Shown one piece after another: positions 18,000 through 27,078 of a DNA stretch of 64,000 nt. Numbering within the stretch: position 1 is the first letter of the stretch; each line of letters opens with the position of its first letter. A program made the translations under genes and the position numbers. Below the pieces are notes generated by a model, which saw only the letters and a list, made by a program, of their open reading frames with translations, searched no databases and was not told the DNA's origin. Source of the DNA: Streptomyces sp. SDr-06 (lineage in GTDB: Bacteria > Actinomycetota > Actinomycetes > Streptomycetales > Streptomycetaceae); NCBI RefSeq assembly GCF_003324565.1, contig NZ_QOLA01000005.1, forward strand, positions 1 through 64,000, in the 5' to 3' direction.

Positions 18000-20329
18000 G
18001 CCTGCTCCGTGATCTCGCCCTCGGCGCCCGGTTCGCCCTCTCGGGCGGCCGGGAGGGCTGGACGCGCACGCTGCTCACCGCGGTCGGCGTCGGCCTCGGC
18101 GTGGCCCTGCTGCTCGGCACCACCGCCCTGCCGGGAGCGTTGACCGCCCGGCACGAGCGGGACAACGCCCGCAACGACTACGGCGCTTCGGTCGACTCGG
18201 GCCCGGCGGCCGACACCCTGCTCATCGGCCGCGCGGACACGCAGTACCGCGGCGACGACATACGCGGGCGCCTCCTTCAGCCGGAAGGCGCCAAGGCGCC
18301 GGTGCCGCCGGGCGCCTCCACCCTCCCGGCGCCGGGCACCATGGTCGTCTCGCCCGCCCTGCGCGACCTGCTCGCCTCGCCCGAGGGCGCGCTGCTGCGC
18401 GAGCGGATCCCGTACAAGATCAGTGCGACCATCGCCGACCAGGGTCTGATGGGTCCGCACGAGCTCGCCTACTACGCGGGCAGCGACGCCCTCAAGCAGC
18501 GCAAGGACGCGGCGGACGGCCCCGGCGAGGTGCTGCGCGTCAACGCCTTCGTGAACAAGCAGCCCCAGGAGAAGCTCGACCCGGTCCTGGCGCTGCTCAT
18601 CGTGATCATCTTCGTGGTGCTGCTCATGCCGGTCGGCGTGTTCATCGCGGCCGCCGTACGGTTCGGCGGCGACCGGCGCGACCGGCGGCTCGCCGCCCTG
18701 CGCCTGGCCGGGGCGGACCGCCGGATGACCCGGTGGATCGCGGCCGGCGAGGCGCTGGCCGGAGCCGTGGTCGGCGTCGTGGTGGGCTCGCTGTTCTTCC
18801 TGATCGGCCGCCAGTACGTGGGCGACATCTCGGTGGCCGGGCTCAACGTCTTCCCGTCCGACGTCGACCCGAACCCGCTGCTCGCGGCGGGCGTGGCGCT
18901 CGCGGTGCCCGCGGCGGCGGTCGCCGTGACCCTGTTCGCGATGCGCTCGGTGGTCGTCGAGCCCCTGGGCGTGGTGCGCACCTCCATCCCGCGCAGGCGG
19001 CGCATGTGGTGGCGGGTGCTTCCGCCGCTCGCCGGTCTCGGCCTGCTCGTCCCGATGATGGGCCGCGGCCGCGACCGGGGCACGTTCAACCAGGCTCAGG
19101 TGATCGGCGGCACGGTGCTGCTGCTCATCGGCGTCACCGCGCTGCTCCCCTGGCTGGTGGAGGCGGTCGTGCGCAGGCTGGGCGGCGGCTCGGTGGGCTG
19201 GCAACTCGCCGTCCGAAGGCTCCAGTTGACGTCCGGTTCGGCGGCCCGGATGGTGAACGGCATCGCGGTCGCGGTGGCCGGTGCCATCGCGCTCCAGATG
19301 CTCTTCGGCGCCGTCGAGGGCGACTACGTCAAGGCGAGCGGCGAGGACACCGGCCGCGCGCAGCTGGTCGTGCCGCTCGGCAACGCCTCCCCCGACCAGC
19401 AGGCCCGCGAGGTCCAGGTCCTGAGGAACACCGAGGGCGTCACCCACGCGGTCGCCCTCGGATCGCTGGAGGGCGGCGAGAAGGCCAAGGAGCCCCAGCA
19501 CTACACCTCCGTCACGGTCGGCACCTGCGCGGACCTGCGCGAGGTCGCCACCCTGGCCGCCTGCAAGGACGGCGACGCCTTCCTCGCGACCGGCGGCGAC
19601 TGGGAGGGCGAGCGCGCCGTGACCCCGGGCAGCACGCTCTACCTCGACCCGACCAACGGCGGCTCCGTCCGCAGGGGGGCGGAGGTCCCCTGGACCGTCC
19701 CGGCCGCCGTGACGAAGGCCCCGGCCCGGCCCGACCCGATGGGCCAGCGCCGCAGCGGCGTCCTGATCACGCCGGGCGCGCTCCCGCCGGGGGCGAAGCT
19801 GCCGACCCGCTCCACGGTGTTCGTCTCGACCGCCGCGGGCGACTCCCTCGCCCGGGAGCGGGTCCTGAACGCGGCCACCCGGGCCGACCCGCTCACGTCG
19901 GCGCGCTCGCTGAACGACCTCCACACCTCGACCCGGTTCGCCGGGGTCCGCAGGGGCCTCTACATCGGGGCCGCCGCAGTGCTGATGCTGATCGGCGCGA
20001 GTCTGCTCGTCTCGATGCTGGAGCAGCTGCGCGAGCGCAAGAAGCTGCTGTCGGCGCTGATCGCGTTCGGCACCCGGCGCACCACGCTGAGCTGGTCGGT
20101 CCTGTGGCAGACCGCCGTGCCGGTCGCTCTCGGCCTGGCGCTCGCGGCGGTGGTGGGCCTCGGCCTCGGCTCGGTCCTGCTCCGGATGGTGGGCCGTTCG
20201 GTGACCGTCGACTGGGTCCCGGCGGTGTCGATGGTCGGCATCGGCGCGGGCGTGGTCGTCCTGGTCACGGCCCTGTCGCTGCCGCCGCTGTGGCGGCTGA
20301 TGCGACCCGACGGGCTGCGCACGGAGTAG
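17996..20329 (+). CDS. FtsX-like ABC transporter permease (second of pair)
   Basis: The 777-residue protein is paralogous to the permease at 14352-16733, with the same helix layout and matching blocks (LRDLLASPEGALLRERIPYK, GGDRRDRRLAALRLAGADRR, LLEQLRERKKLL-like segment near 680). It overlaps the ATPase gene by 4 bases. Two full-length permeases with one ATPase suggest a heteromeric exporter or mechanotransmitter rather than FtsEX. Antimicrobial peptide or lipid export is plausible but not shown. Confidence 0.9.
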   Translation: MSLLRDLALGARFALSGGREGWTRTLLTAVGVGLGVALLLGTTALPGALTARHERDNARNDYGASVDSGPAADTLLIGRADTQYRGDDIRGRLLQPEGAKAPVPPGASTLPAPGTMVVSPALRDLLASPEGALLRERIPYKISATIADQGLMGPHELAYYAGSDALKQRKDAADGPGEVLRVNAFVNKQPQEKLDPVLALLIVIIFVVLLMPVGVFIAAAVRFGGDRRDRRLAALRLAGADRRMTRWIAAGEALAGAVVGVVVGSLFFLIGRQYVGDISVAGLNVFPSDVDPNPLLAAGVALAVPAAAVAVTLFAMRSVVVEPLGVVRTSIPRRRRMWWRVLPPLAGLGLLVPMMGRGRDRGTFNQAQVIGGTVLLLIGVTALLPWLVEAVVRRLGGGSVGWQLAVRRLQLTSGSAARMVNGIAVAVAGAIALQMLFGAVEGDYVKASGEDTGRAQLVVPLGNASPDQQAREVQVLRNTEGVTHAVALGSLEGGEKAKEPQHYTSVTVGTCADLREVATLAACKDGDAFLATGGDWEGERAVTPGSTLYLDPTNGGSVRRGAEVPWTVPAAVTKAPARPDPMGQRRSGVLITPGALPPGAKLPTRSTVFVSTAAGDSLARERVLNAATRADPLTSARSLNDLHTSTRFAGVRRGLYIGAAAVLMLIGASLLVSMLEQLRERKKLLSALIAFGTRRTTLSWSVLWQTAVPVALGLALAAVVGLGLGSVLLRMVGRSVTVDWVPAVSMVGIGAGVVVLVTALSLPPLWRLMRPDGLRTE

Positions 20330-20337
20330 CCCCCGCC

Positions 20338-20382
20338 GCCGCGTCCGAACTCACCTGAATGTCAAGGGAGTTCGGACGCGGC
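20338..20382. terminator. Convergent terminator between ABC operon and oxyR
   Basis: A perfect 15-bp stem (20338-20352 with 20368-20382) and 15-base loop lies between the two convergent stops. Confidence 0.75.
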
Positions 20383-20387
20383 GCCGC

Positions 20388-21326
20388 CTACTTCGACACC
20401 CGTACCGGCAGATCGCGCAGCGCCCCGCGCAGGGCAGCCGCGAACTCCTCGAACTCGCCCTGGCGAGCGGCGCCCGTCCGCATCGCCAGGGCGATGGTGC
20501 GCGAGGGGGCCGGTTCCGCGAAGTACCCGGTGACCAGGCGGTCGTTGCGGCCCGTCTCGATCTCCACCGCGGTACGCGGCAGCAGGGTCACCCCGAGCCC
20601 GCCCGCCACCAGCTGCACCAGGGTGGACAGGCCCGCCGCGGTCGTCGTCACCGGCGCCCCCTCGGTCCGCCCGGCCTCGCGGCAGATGTCGAGCGCCTGG
20701 TCGCGCAGGCAGTGGCCCTCGTCCAGGAGCAGCAGGTGCAGCTCGCGCAGCGCCTCGCGGGGGATGCCGTTGCGCCCGCCGAGCCAGTGGTCCTGCGGGG
20801 TGACGAGCACGAAGTCCTCGTCGAACAACGGGAGTTCGGTGACGCCGGGCACCCCGAGCGGCACCGCGAGCAGCAGCAGGTCGAGCCGTCCGGCGGCGAG
20901 CCCTTCGAGCAGCGAGGAGGTCTGCTCCTCGTGGACCTGGAGGTCGAGCTCGGGGTAGCGCTCGTGCACGAGCCGCAGCACGGCGGGCAGCAGATAGGGC
21001 GCGACGGTGGGGATCACGCCGAGCCGGAGGACCCCGGTGAACGGCGCCCGCACCGCCTCGGCCTCCTCCATGAGCTCGCCCACCGCGTCGAGGACTGCCT
21101 TGGTCCGCACCGCCAGCCGCTCCCCCGCGGGCGACAGCAGCACCTTGCGGGTCGTACGCTCCAGGAGCTGCACGCCGAGCGCCTCCTCCAGGGCCGAGAC
21201 CGCCCCGGACAGGGCGGGCTGGCTCATGCCGATGGCGGCCGCCGCGTCGCGGAAGTGCAGATGCTCGGCGACGGCCGCGAACGCCCGCAGCTGCGCCAGG
21301 CTGGGCTGCTTGCCCCTATTGGTCAT
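20388..21326 (-). CDS. oxyR: OxyR, peroxide-sensing LysR-family regulator
   Basis: The 312-residue LysR protein has an N-terminal winged helix (LAQLRAFAAVAEHLHF, MSQPALSGAVSALEEALG) and a periplasmic-binding-like sensor domain. The redox cysteines C206 and C215 lie in GHCLRDQALDIC, matching the C199-X8-C208 pair of E. coli OxyR, so it should be activated by H2O2 through a disulfide. It is divergent to ahpC, its expected target. The ATG at 21326 starts where the LysR homology begins; the longer frame upstream runs antisense to ahpC. Confidence 0.93.
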   Translation of the reverse strand: MTNRGKQPSLAQLRAFAAVAEHLHFRDAAAAIGMSQPALSGAVSALEEALGVQLLERTTRKVLLSPAGERLAVRTKAVLDAVGELMEEAEAVRAPFTGVLRLGVIPTVAPYLLPAVLRLVHERYPELDLQVHEEQTSSLLEGLAAGRLDLLLLAVPLGVPGVTELPLFDEDFVLVTPQDHWLGGRNGIPREALRELHLLLLDEGHCLRDQALDICREAGRTEGAPVTTTAAGLSTLVQLVAGGLGVTLLPRTAVEIETGRNDRLVTGYFAEPAPSRTIALAMRTGAARQGEFEEFAAALRGALRDLPVRVSK

Positions 21327-21476
21327 GACCACTGATAAGTACCTCCGATCACGGTGACCCAGTCTAGCTATTTCCCTGATCAATGCCCCGTGTGCCAGGA
21401 TCGGTAATCCGTCCAACCCCGTAGGAAGCTTCCCGAATCCGCTCGATTCGGACTTCCTCGTTCGCAAGGAGAGCGC
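21327..21476. promoter_or_regulatory. oxyR-ahpC divergent promoter region
   Basis: This 150-bp gap must hold both promoters and the OxyR site. It is noticeably more AT-rich than its surroundings (for example tagctatttccctgatcaat). I could not assign a convincing OxyR operator by eye. Confidence 0.5.
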
Positions 21477-22031
21477 GTGCTCACTGTTGGTGACCAGTTC
21501 CCCACGTACGACCTGACTGCCTGCGTGTCGCTGGAGAGCGGCAAGGAGTTCCAGCAGATCGACCACAAGACCTACGAGGGCAAGTGGCGCGTAGTTTTTG
21601 CGTGGCCCAAGGACTTCACCTTCGTCTGCCCGACCGAGATCGCCGCGTTCGGCAAGCTGAACGACGAGTTCGCCGACCGTGACGCCCAGGTCCTCGGCTT
21701 CTCCGGTGACTCCGAGTTCGTGCACCACGCCTGGCGCAAGGACCACCCGGACCTGACGGACCTGCCCTTCCCGATGCTCGCCGACTCGAAGCACGAGCTC
21801 ATGCGTTCCCTCGGCATCGAGGGCGAGGACGGCTTCGCGCAGCGCGCCGTCTTCATCGTCGACCCGAACAACGAGATCCAGTTCACGATGGTGACCGCCG
21901 GTTCCGTGGGCCGTAACCCCAAGGAGGTCCTGCGGGTCCTCGACGCCCTGCAGACCGACGAGCTGTGCCCGTGCAACTGGACCAAGGGCGAGAGCACCCT
22001 GGACCCGGTCGCGCTGCTGGCCGGTGAGTAA
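21477..22031 (+). CDS. ahpC: Alkyl hydroperoxide reductase AhpC (2-Cys peroxiredoxin)
   Basis: The 184-residue peroxiredoxin has peroxidatic C51 in KDFTFVCPTE and a C-terminal CPCNW pair (164, 166) for resolution. It reduces H2O2 and organic peroxides. As in mycobacteria and streptomycetes, the reductant is probably AhpD, encoded immediately downstream, rather than AhpF. The GTG start at 21477 has AAGGAGAG upstream. Control by the divergent oxyR is expected. Confidence 0.95.
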   Translation: MLTVGDQFPTYDLTACVSLESGKEFQQIDHKTYEGKWRVVFAWPKDFTFVCPTEIAAFGKLNDEFADRDAQVLGFSGDSEFVHHAWRKDHPDLTDLPFPMLADSKHELMRSLGIEGEDGFAQRAVFIVDPNNEIQFTMVTAGSVGRNPKEVLRVLDALQTDELCPCNWTKGESTLDPVALLAGE

Positions 22032-22034
22032 CCC

Positions 22035-22577
22035 ATGTCCCTCGACGCGCTGAAGTCCGCCGTACCGGACTACGCCAAGGACCTGAAGCTGAACCTCGGT
22101 TCGGTCATCGGCAACTCCGACCTGCCGGCCCAGCAGCTGTGGGGCACGGTGCTCGCCACCGCCATAGCGTCGCGCAGCCCGATCGTGCTGCGGGAGCTGG
22201 AGCCGGAGGCGAAGGCGAACCTGTCGCCCGAGGCGTACTCGGCCGCCAAGTCGGCCGCCGCCGTCATGGCGATGAACAACGTCTTCTACCGCACCCGCCA
22301 CCTGCTCTCCGACCCGGAGTACGGCACGCTGCGGGCCGGTCTGCGGATGAACGTCATCGGCAACCCGGGCGTGGAGAAGGTCGACTTCGAGCTGTGGTCG
22401 CTCGCCGTCTCCGCGGTGAACGGCTGCGGCCAGTGCCTCGACTCGCACGAGCAGGTGCTGCGCAAGGCCGGTGTCGACCGCGAGACGATCCAGGAGGCCT
22501 TCAAGATCGCCGCGGTGATCCAGGCCGTGGGCGTCACGCTCGACTCCGAGGCCGTGCTGGCCGCTTCGGCCGAGTAG
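22035..22577 (+). CDS. ahpD: Alkylhydroperoxidase AhpD
   Basis: The 180-residue protein has the AhpD active-site CGQC (131-134) followed by SHE (H138) and the upstream Glu region of the family. It recycles AhpC with electrons from a lipoamide protein, as shown in mycobacteria. It begins 3 bases after the ahpC stop and is cotranscribed. A strong terminator follows. Confidence 0.95.
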   Translation: MSLDALKSAVPDYAKDLKLNLGSVIGNSDLPAQQLWGTVLATAIASRSPIVLRELEPEAKANLSPEAYSAAKSAAAVMAMNNVFYRTRHLLSDPEYGTLRAGLRMNVIGNPGVEKVDFELWSLAVSAVNGCGQCLDSHEQVLRKAGVDRETIQEAFKIAAVIQAVGVTLDSEAVLAASAE

Positions 22578-22593
22578 CAGGCGTACGTACGCG

Positions 22594-22632
22594 GGAAGGG
22601 CCCCGCCGGTGTCGCACCGGCGGGGCCCTTCC
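22594..22632. terminator. Terminator of ahpCD
   Basis: A perfect 18-bp GC-rich stem (22594-22611 with 22615-22632) with a 3-base loop lies between convergent genes. Confidence 0.85.
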
Positions 22633-22649
22633 GTGTGTCCGGGGCCGGG

Positions 22650-24071
22650 CTACTCCCGGTCGGCTGCGGCCACGGCCGGCGGCGCCTCCGTCACGGCGAC
22701 GGCGCTGCGCAGCGCGCTCTCCCGGGCGTGCGCCCGCAGATAGCCGACCACCGTGTTGGTGACCGCGACCAGCGGGACCGCCACGACGGCGCCGCCGATG
22801 CCGGCCACCAGGCCGCCGGCGGCCACCGAGAGCACCACCGCCAGCGGGTGCACCCGGACCGCGCGGCCCAGGATGAACGGCTGCAGGACGTGGCCCTCGA
22901 TCTGCTGCACCGCGAGGACCACGATCAGCACCATCAGGGCGTTGAACACCCCGTCGGTCACGAGCGCGACCACCACCGCGAGCGCGCCCGAGACGACCGC
23001 GCCGACCAGCGGGATGAACGCGAACAGGAAGATGAACACGGCGAGCGGCACCGCCATGGGCACGCCCAGGAAATAGATGCCGACGCCGATGCAGATCGCG
23101 TCGATCAGAGCCACTATCACCGTCCCGCGCACGTACGCGGTGAGCGTGCGCCAGGCCTGCGGGCCCGCGCCGGCGACGCCCGGGCGGGCGGCGGCGGGCA
23201 CCAGCTTGAGCACCCACTGCCAGATCTTCGGGCCGTCGTACAGCAGGAACAGCGTCGAGAACATCGCCAGCAGGATGCCGGTGAGCACCTCGACGAGCAC
23301 GGTCACGCCCTGGAGTCCGGCCGAGGTGATCTCGTTGGTGTTGGACCCGATGGTGTCGCTGAGGTTCTTGGCGATCTGGTTGATCTGGTCCTCGGTGACG
23401 TGGAAGGGGCTGTTCAGCGCCCAGCGCTTGAGCTCCTCGATGCCGTCGCGCACCTTGTTGGACAGATCGTCGAGGTTGTCCATGACCTGCCAGACCACGA
23501 ACCAGCCGACGAGCCCCATGATGACGAACCCGGAGATCGCGGTGACCGCGGTGGCCACCCCGCGCGGCAGGCCCATCCGCTTGAGCCGGGCGACGGTGGG
23601 CTGGAGCAGCGCGGTGATCAGCAGGGCCGCGACGAACGCCAGCACCACGAGCCGGATCGCGCTGATGACCTGGGTCAGCACGTAGAGCGTCCCGGCCAGC
23701 ACGAGCAGCCGCCAGCCGACCTCGGCGGCGACCCGCATGCTCCACGGCACGGCGTCGACGGGATCCGGCCGGGCGGCGACCGCGGGCGCGTACGCGGGCG
23801 GCGGTGGTACGTGGTCGGGGGCGTGCTCGTCCGAAGGCGCCACCGGCACCGGCGACTTGGCATCCGGCTCGGGCCCGGCCGCCTCGGCCTCGGCCGAGCG
23901 GGGCTCGGACGCGGGGGCGAGGCTCGGAGCCCGGAAGGCGGGCGGCGCGGGGTCGACGACGGGACCGGCCCCGGCTTCGGCGTCCGCCTCGGCCCGGCGC
24001 TCGTCCAGGCGCTCTCCCATCCGGGTCAGTCCGGCGCCTAGCCGTCCGAGCAAACTGGGCACTCTCGACAT
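22650..24071 (-). CDS. AI-2E family (TqsA/YdiK-type) membrane transporter
   Basis: The 473-residue protein has a cytoplasmic Pro/Ala-rich N-terminus of about 110 residues and then about seven to eight membrane helices (IRLVVLAFVAALLITALLQP, AITAI-GFVIMGLVGWFVVW region, FIFLFAFIPLVGAVVSGALA, HPLAVVLSVAAGG). The C-terminal half shows the family pattern, including a VLQPFILGRAVRVHP block. Family members export small molecules or couple Na+/H+ exchange; the substrate here is unknown. The ATG at 24071 with GGCGGGA upstream was preferred over the longer frame to 24113. Confidence 0.85.
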   Translation of the reverse strand: MSRVPSLLGRLGAGLTRMGERLDERRAEADAEAGAGPVVDPAPPAFRAPSLAPASEPRSAEAEAAGPEPDAKSPVPVAPSDEHAPDHVPPPPAYAPAVAARPDPVDAVPWSMRVAAEVGWRLLVLAGTLYVLTQVISAIRLVVLAFVAALLITALLQPTVARLKRMGLPRGVATAVTAISGFVIMGLVGWFVVWQVMDNLDDLSNKVRDGIEELKRWALNSPFHVTEDQINQIAKNLSDTIGSNTNEITSAGLQGVTVLVEVLTGILLAMFSTLFLLYDGPKIWQWVLKLVPAAARPGVAGAGPQAWRTLTAYVRGTVIVALIDAICIGVGIYFLGVPMAVPLAVFIFLFAFIPLVGAVVSGALAVVVALVTDGVFNALMVLIVVLAVQQIEGHVLQPFILGRAVRVHPLAVVLSVAAGGLVAGIGGAVVAVPLVAVTNTVVGYLRAHARESALRSAVAVTEAPPAVAAADRE

Positions 24072-24155
24072 GATCCCGCCATTTCCCTTTCCCCCGACGC
24101 TGAGTCTCCCCACCGCTTACCCCCGAGCCGTCCGGACCTGACCGTACACGGGCGA

Positions 24156-24184
24156 AGCCCCGCACCGAAGGACGGTGCGGGGCT
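24156..24184. terminator. Terminator downstream of the SLT-type gene
   Basis: An 11-bp perfect stem (24156-24166 with 24174-24184) lies 59 bases past the stop of the leftward gene at 24243. Confidence 0.7.
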
Positions 24185-24242
24185 CCGGAAGGTTGAGCGG
24201 CGCGGGCTGGTTTCTTCGCCCGCCCGAACCACCGGCCGACGG

Positions 24243-24953
24243 CTAGTACCAGCTGTTGGCCTGCCAGAACGACCAGGCGCCGCAGGGGCTGCCGTAGCGC
24301 TCGTTCATGTAGTTGAGGCCCCACTTGATCTGCGTGGCCGGGTTGGTCTGCCAGTCGGAGCCCGCGGAGCTCATCTTGGAGCCGGGCAGCGCCTGGACGA
24401 GACCGTACGCACCGGAAGAGCCGTTGGTGGCCTGGTAGTTCCAGCTCGACTCGTTGTTCACGATGTGGCTGAAGCACTGGAACTGACCGGCGGGGACGAT
24501 CTGGCGGGCGAGCGCCTGCACGTCGGAGACCGAGTAGGAGCTCTGGACCGGGAAGTCGGCGCGGCTCGACGAGCGGCTGGCGGCCTGGGTCTCCAGGTCG
24601 CGGGCCTTGGCGTCCTTGGCGTCCTTGTCGGCCTTGTCCTTGTCGGCGGCGTCCTTCTTGGCCTTCGCGTCCTGGGCGGCCTGGACGCGCGCGGCCTCCT
24701 CGGCGGACTTCTTCGCCGCGGCGCTGGCCTGCGCGGACTGGGCGTCCGCCTGCTGCGCCAGGGACGCGGTCTGCACCTGGGCCTGCTGGCCGGCGGGAAT
24801 GTCGGCGAGAAGCGTCGTGTCGGAGGCGGTGGCCTCGAAGTTGTCGTTCGAGGCGGCAGCGGGGCTGCCCGCGGCAACGCCGACGACGGCGCCAACGGTG
24901 GTGACCGCAGTGGCAGACGCCACCGCGAACCCCCGGACCGAGATCCGGCTCAC
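24243..24953 (-). CDS. Secreted SLT-like muralytic protein (aggregation-promoting factor C-terminal type)
   Basis: The 236-residue protein has a Sec signal peptide (ends near SPAAAS), a Lys/Ala/Asp-rich coiled-coil-like stretch (about 75-140, many KD and AKK units) and a C-terminal lysozyme-fold domain with IVNNESSWNYQA (likely catalytic Glu), GAYGLVQALPG and NYMNERYGSPCGAW. It probably cleaves peptidoglycan. The GTG at 24953 has GGAAGGA 7 bases upstream. The long leader carries a probable c-di-AMP riboswitch, as is common for streptomycete wall hydrolases. Confidence 0.85.
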   Translation of the reverse strand: MSRISVRGFAVASATAVTTVGAVVGVAAGSPAAASNDNFEATASDTTLLADIPAGQQAQVQTASLAQQADAQSAQASAAAKKSAEEAARVQAAQDAKAKKDAADKDKADKDAKDAKARDLETQAASRSSSRADFPVQSSYSVSDVQALARQIVPAGQFQCFSHIVNNESSWNYQATNGSSGAYGLVQALPGSKMSSAGSDWQTNPATQIKWGLNYMNERYGSPCGAWSFWQANSWY

Positions 24954-25149
24954 ACGGTTTCCTTCCAGCAGCGTCCGCACGGGTGACCTCGCGGACGCAA
25001 TCGTGCCCCTGGCTCTCTCCTCCCAACTACTGGGTCACGGGAGGAACTGACCCGATGGGCAACTCCCCTGCGGGAAGTGCCGCGTGATGCGCGGGCGGCA
25101 TACGGCTCAGCTATTGAGTTGCGTGGGTACAGAGGTACCCGGGGTACAG

Positions 25150-25297
25150 GGGTGCCGTATGCGGGGCCTGACGGATGCAAGACTCTGCCGGAAGCCCATG
25201 CCGCGAGGCAATTCCCCGTTGCGTGTGAAACCTCACACCCCGTTCACCCCAGTAGTTTTTTCCAACCACGCCCGTGAAGAGGCGCCGCCCGGCTAGG
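25150..25297 (-). ncRNA. Probable ydaO-type c-di-AMP riboswitch in the leader of the SLT-like gene
   Basis: On the minus strand the leader contains the block GGTTGGAAAAAACTACTG followed by GGGGTGAA (25243-25250), an internal GTGTGA/TCACAC hairpin (25222-25237) and, about 70 bases on, CCGTCAGG (25167-25174). These resemble the conserved GGGGUGAA and CCGUCAG elements of ydaO riboswitches, in the same order and near the right spacing. The element lies about 200 bases upstream of the start codon. I have not folded it; a covariance-model search would decide. Confidence 0.65.
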
Positions 25298-25338
25298 CTG
25301 TTGCGCTTGCCGGACGGCGCCAACTGGTGCGTACTGCC

Positions 25339-26661
25339 TCAGATCTGAACGTCCTCCAGCATTTCGGTCACCAGTGCGGCGATCTGCGAACGCTCGGACC
25401 GGGTGAGGGTGACATGCGCGAACAACGGGTGCCCCTTCAGCTTCTCGACGACCGCCACGACGCCGTCGTACCGGCCGACCCTCAAGTTGTCGCGCTGGGC
25501 CACGTCATGGGTGAGCACCACCCTCGAATTGGCCCCGATCCGGGACAGAACGGTCAGCAGGACGTTCCGTTCCAGTGACTGCGCCTCGTCCACGATCACG
25601 AAGGCGTCGTGCAGCGAGCGCCCCCGGATGTGGGTGAGCGGCAGGACTTCGAGCATGCCGCGCGACGTGACCTCCTCGATCACCTCACGGCTCGTCACCG
25701 CGGACAGCGTGTCGAAGACGGCCTGGGCCCAGGGGCCCATCTTCTCGGCCTCGGACCCCGGAAGATAGCCGAGCTCCTGCCCGCCCACCGCGTACAGCGG
25801 CCGGAAGACCATCACCTTCTTGTGCTGCCTGCGCTCCAGGACGGCTTCGAGGCCCGCGCAGAGCGCCAGCGCCGACTTGCCCGTACCGGCCCGCCCGCCC
25901 ATCGAGATGATCCCGATCTCGGGGTCGAGCAGCAGATCGAGCGCGATCCGCTGCTCGGCGCTGCGGCCGTGGATGCCGAACGCCTCGCGGTCGCCCCGCA
26001 CCAGCTTGACGTTGCCGTCCGGCGAGACCCGCCCGAGCGCCTTGCCGCGCTCGGAGAGCAGCACGAGCCCGGTGTGGACGGGAAGCCCGGCGGCCTCCGG
26101 CACGTAGAGCGTCTCCTCCTCGAAGAGCAGGTCCACCTGCTCGCCGCTGAGCGGCAGTTCGGCCATTCCGGTCCAGCCGGAGTCGGTGATGGCCAGCTCG
26201 GCGCGGTACTCCTCGGCGAGCAGGCCGACCGACGACGCCTTGATCCGCAGCGGCAGGTCCTTGGACACGACGGTGACGTCGTACCCCTCCGCCTGGAGAT
26301 TGCGTGCGACGGCGAGGATCCGGGAGTCGTTGTCCCCCAACCTGTAGCCGGCGGGCAGGACGCCGGGATCGGAATGGTTCAGCTCGACACGGAGGGTGCC
26401 GCCTAGCTCGCCCATCGGGATGGGGGCGTCGAGACGTCCGTACCGGACCCGGAAGTCGTCGAGCAGGCGCAGGGCCTGCCGGGCGAAGTAACCGAGCTCG
26501 GGATGGTGCCTCTTGGCCTCCAGCTCCGTGACGACGACGATGGGGAGCACCACTTCGTGCTCCTCGAACCGGGTCATCGCATTGGGGTCGGCCAGCAGGA
26601 CGCTGGTGTCGAGGACGTAGGTGCGCCGGTCGGGCATGCGGCGCTTTGTGCTGGTCACCAC
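25339..26661 (-). CDS. PIN-PhoH fusion ATPase/RNase (PhoH2 type)
   Basis: The 440-residue protein has an N-terminal PIN nuclease domain (about 12-150; [12 protein letters not shown] and the acidic [20 protein letters not shown]) joined to a PhoH P-loop ATPase (about 220-440; Walker [12 protein letters not shown], Walker B FVIVDEAQ). Mycobacterial homologues act as RNA helicase and RNase. Here it is encoded alone without an antitoxin-like partner visible. The start is GTG 26661 or the next GTG. Confidence 0.88.
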   Translation of the reverse strand: MVTSTKRRMPDRRTYVLDTSVLLADPNAMTRFEEHEVVLPIVVVTELEAKRHHPELGYFARQALRLLDDFRVRYGRLDAPIPMGELGGTLRVELNHSDPGVLPAGYRLGDNDSRILAVARNLQAEGYDVTVVSKDLPLRIKASSVGLLAEEYRAELAITDSGWTGMAELPLSGEQVDLLFEEETLYVPEAAGLPVHTGLVLLSERGKALGRVSPDGNVKLVRGDREAFGIHGRSAEQRIALDLLLDPEIGIISMGGRAGTGKSALALCAGLEAVLERRQHKKVMVFRPLYAVGGQELGYLPGSEAEKMGPWAQAVFDTLSAVTSREVIEEVTSRGMLEVLPLTHIRGRSLHDAFVIVDEAQSLERNVLLTVLSRIGANSRVVLTHDVAQRDNLRVGRYDGVVAVVEKLKGHPLFAHVTLTRSERSQIAALVTEMLEDVQI

Positions 26662-26943
26662 GGAAGGACGTACCCCCTCTTAAGAGGCGCATGAGATCGG
26701 GGTGCGACGGCGTCGCGGAAACGGGGACCGGGCTTCGACCGCGCTGCGCGGGCCGAGCTCCGGCCCTCCACGTCGCCCGCGCGCGGTGCGCGGTCGTCCT
26801 GGTGCAAAGGGCCTCCCGGGCGGGCGGCGTTGATGCCGCCCACTGAGATACGACATCCGTGGACCGGACATCGACCTGGGTGGGTTATGCCCTCGAACAA
26901 GCGAAGCCATGCCCCGTCATATGCCCGGGTTCCCACCCCGACC

Positions 26944-26981
26944 CAGCACCGACCCCGCCAGGGGCGCGGGGAACTGCGCGA
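26944..26981. repeat. Dispersed intergenic repeat, copy 1
   Basis: The core GGGGCGCGGGGAACTGCGCG (26961-26980) is identical to copies at 54899-54918 and 54956-54975. With flanks, about 38 bases resemble copy 2. Its base pattern CGCG-N-CGCG may form a small stem. This repeat is familiar from Streptomyces intergenic regions; the function is unknown. Confidence 0.75.
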
Positions 26982-27009
26982 GGGACCACCGACGGCGGGC
27001 AGCGAAAAG

Positions 27010-27037
27010 CCGGACGGGAGCACACGAGCCCGTCCGG
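27010..27037. terminator. Hairpin downstream of the cis-prenyltransferase
   Basis: CCGGACGGG (27010-27018) pairs with CCCGTCCGG (27029-27037). It lies 42 bases past the leftward stop at 27079, followed by the GTTTGAGGAC motif often seen with such hairpins in Streptomyces. Confidence 0.55.
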
Positions 27038-27078
27038 CGTTTGAGGACAAAGGGGGGGTCAGAAAGAGGACCCACCCC

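Larger units (their letters stand above)
26662..27078. other. 417-bp intergenic region with dispersed repeat and hairpin
   Basis: No gene is visible. It contains the PhoH promoter area, one copy of the dispersed repeat (26944-26981) and a hairpin (27010-27037). The rest shows nothing recognisable. Confidence 0.6.

Noticed and set aside
20388..22448. Extended 686-codon LysR frame reaching across ahpC
   Set aside because: The homology begins at 21326 with a normal ATG; the rest is antisense to ahpC and ahpD.
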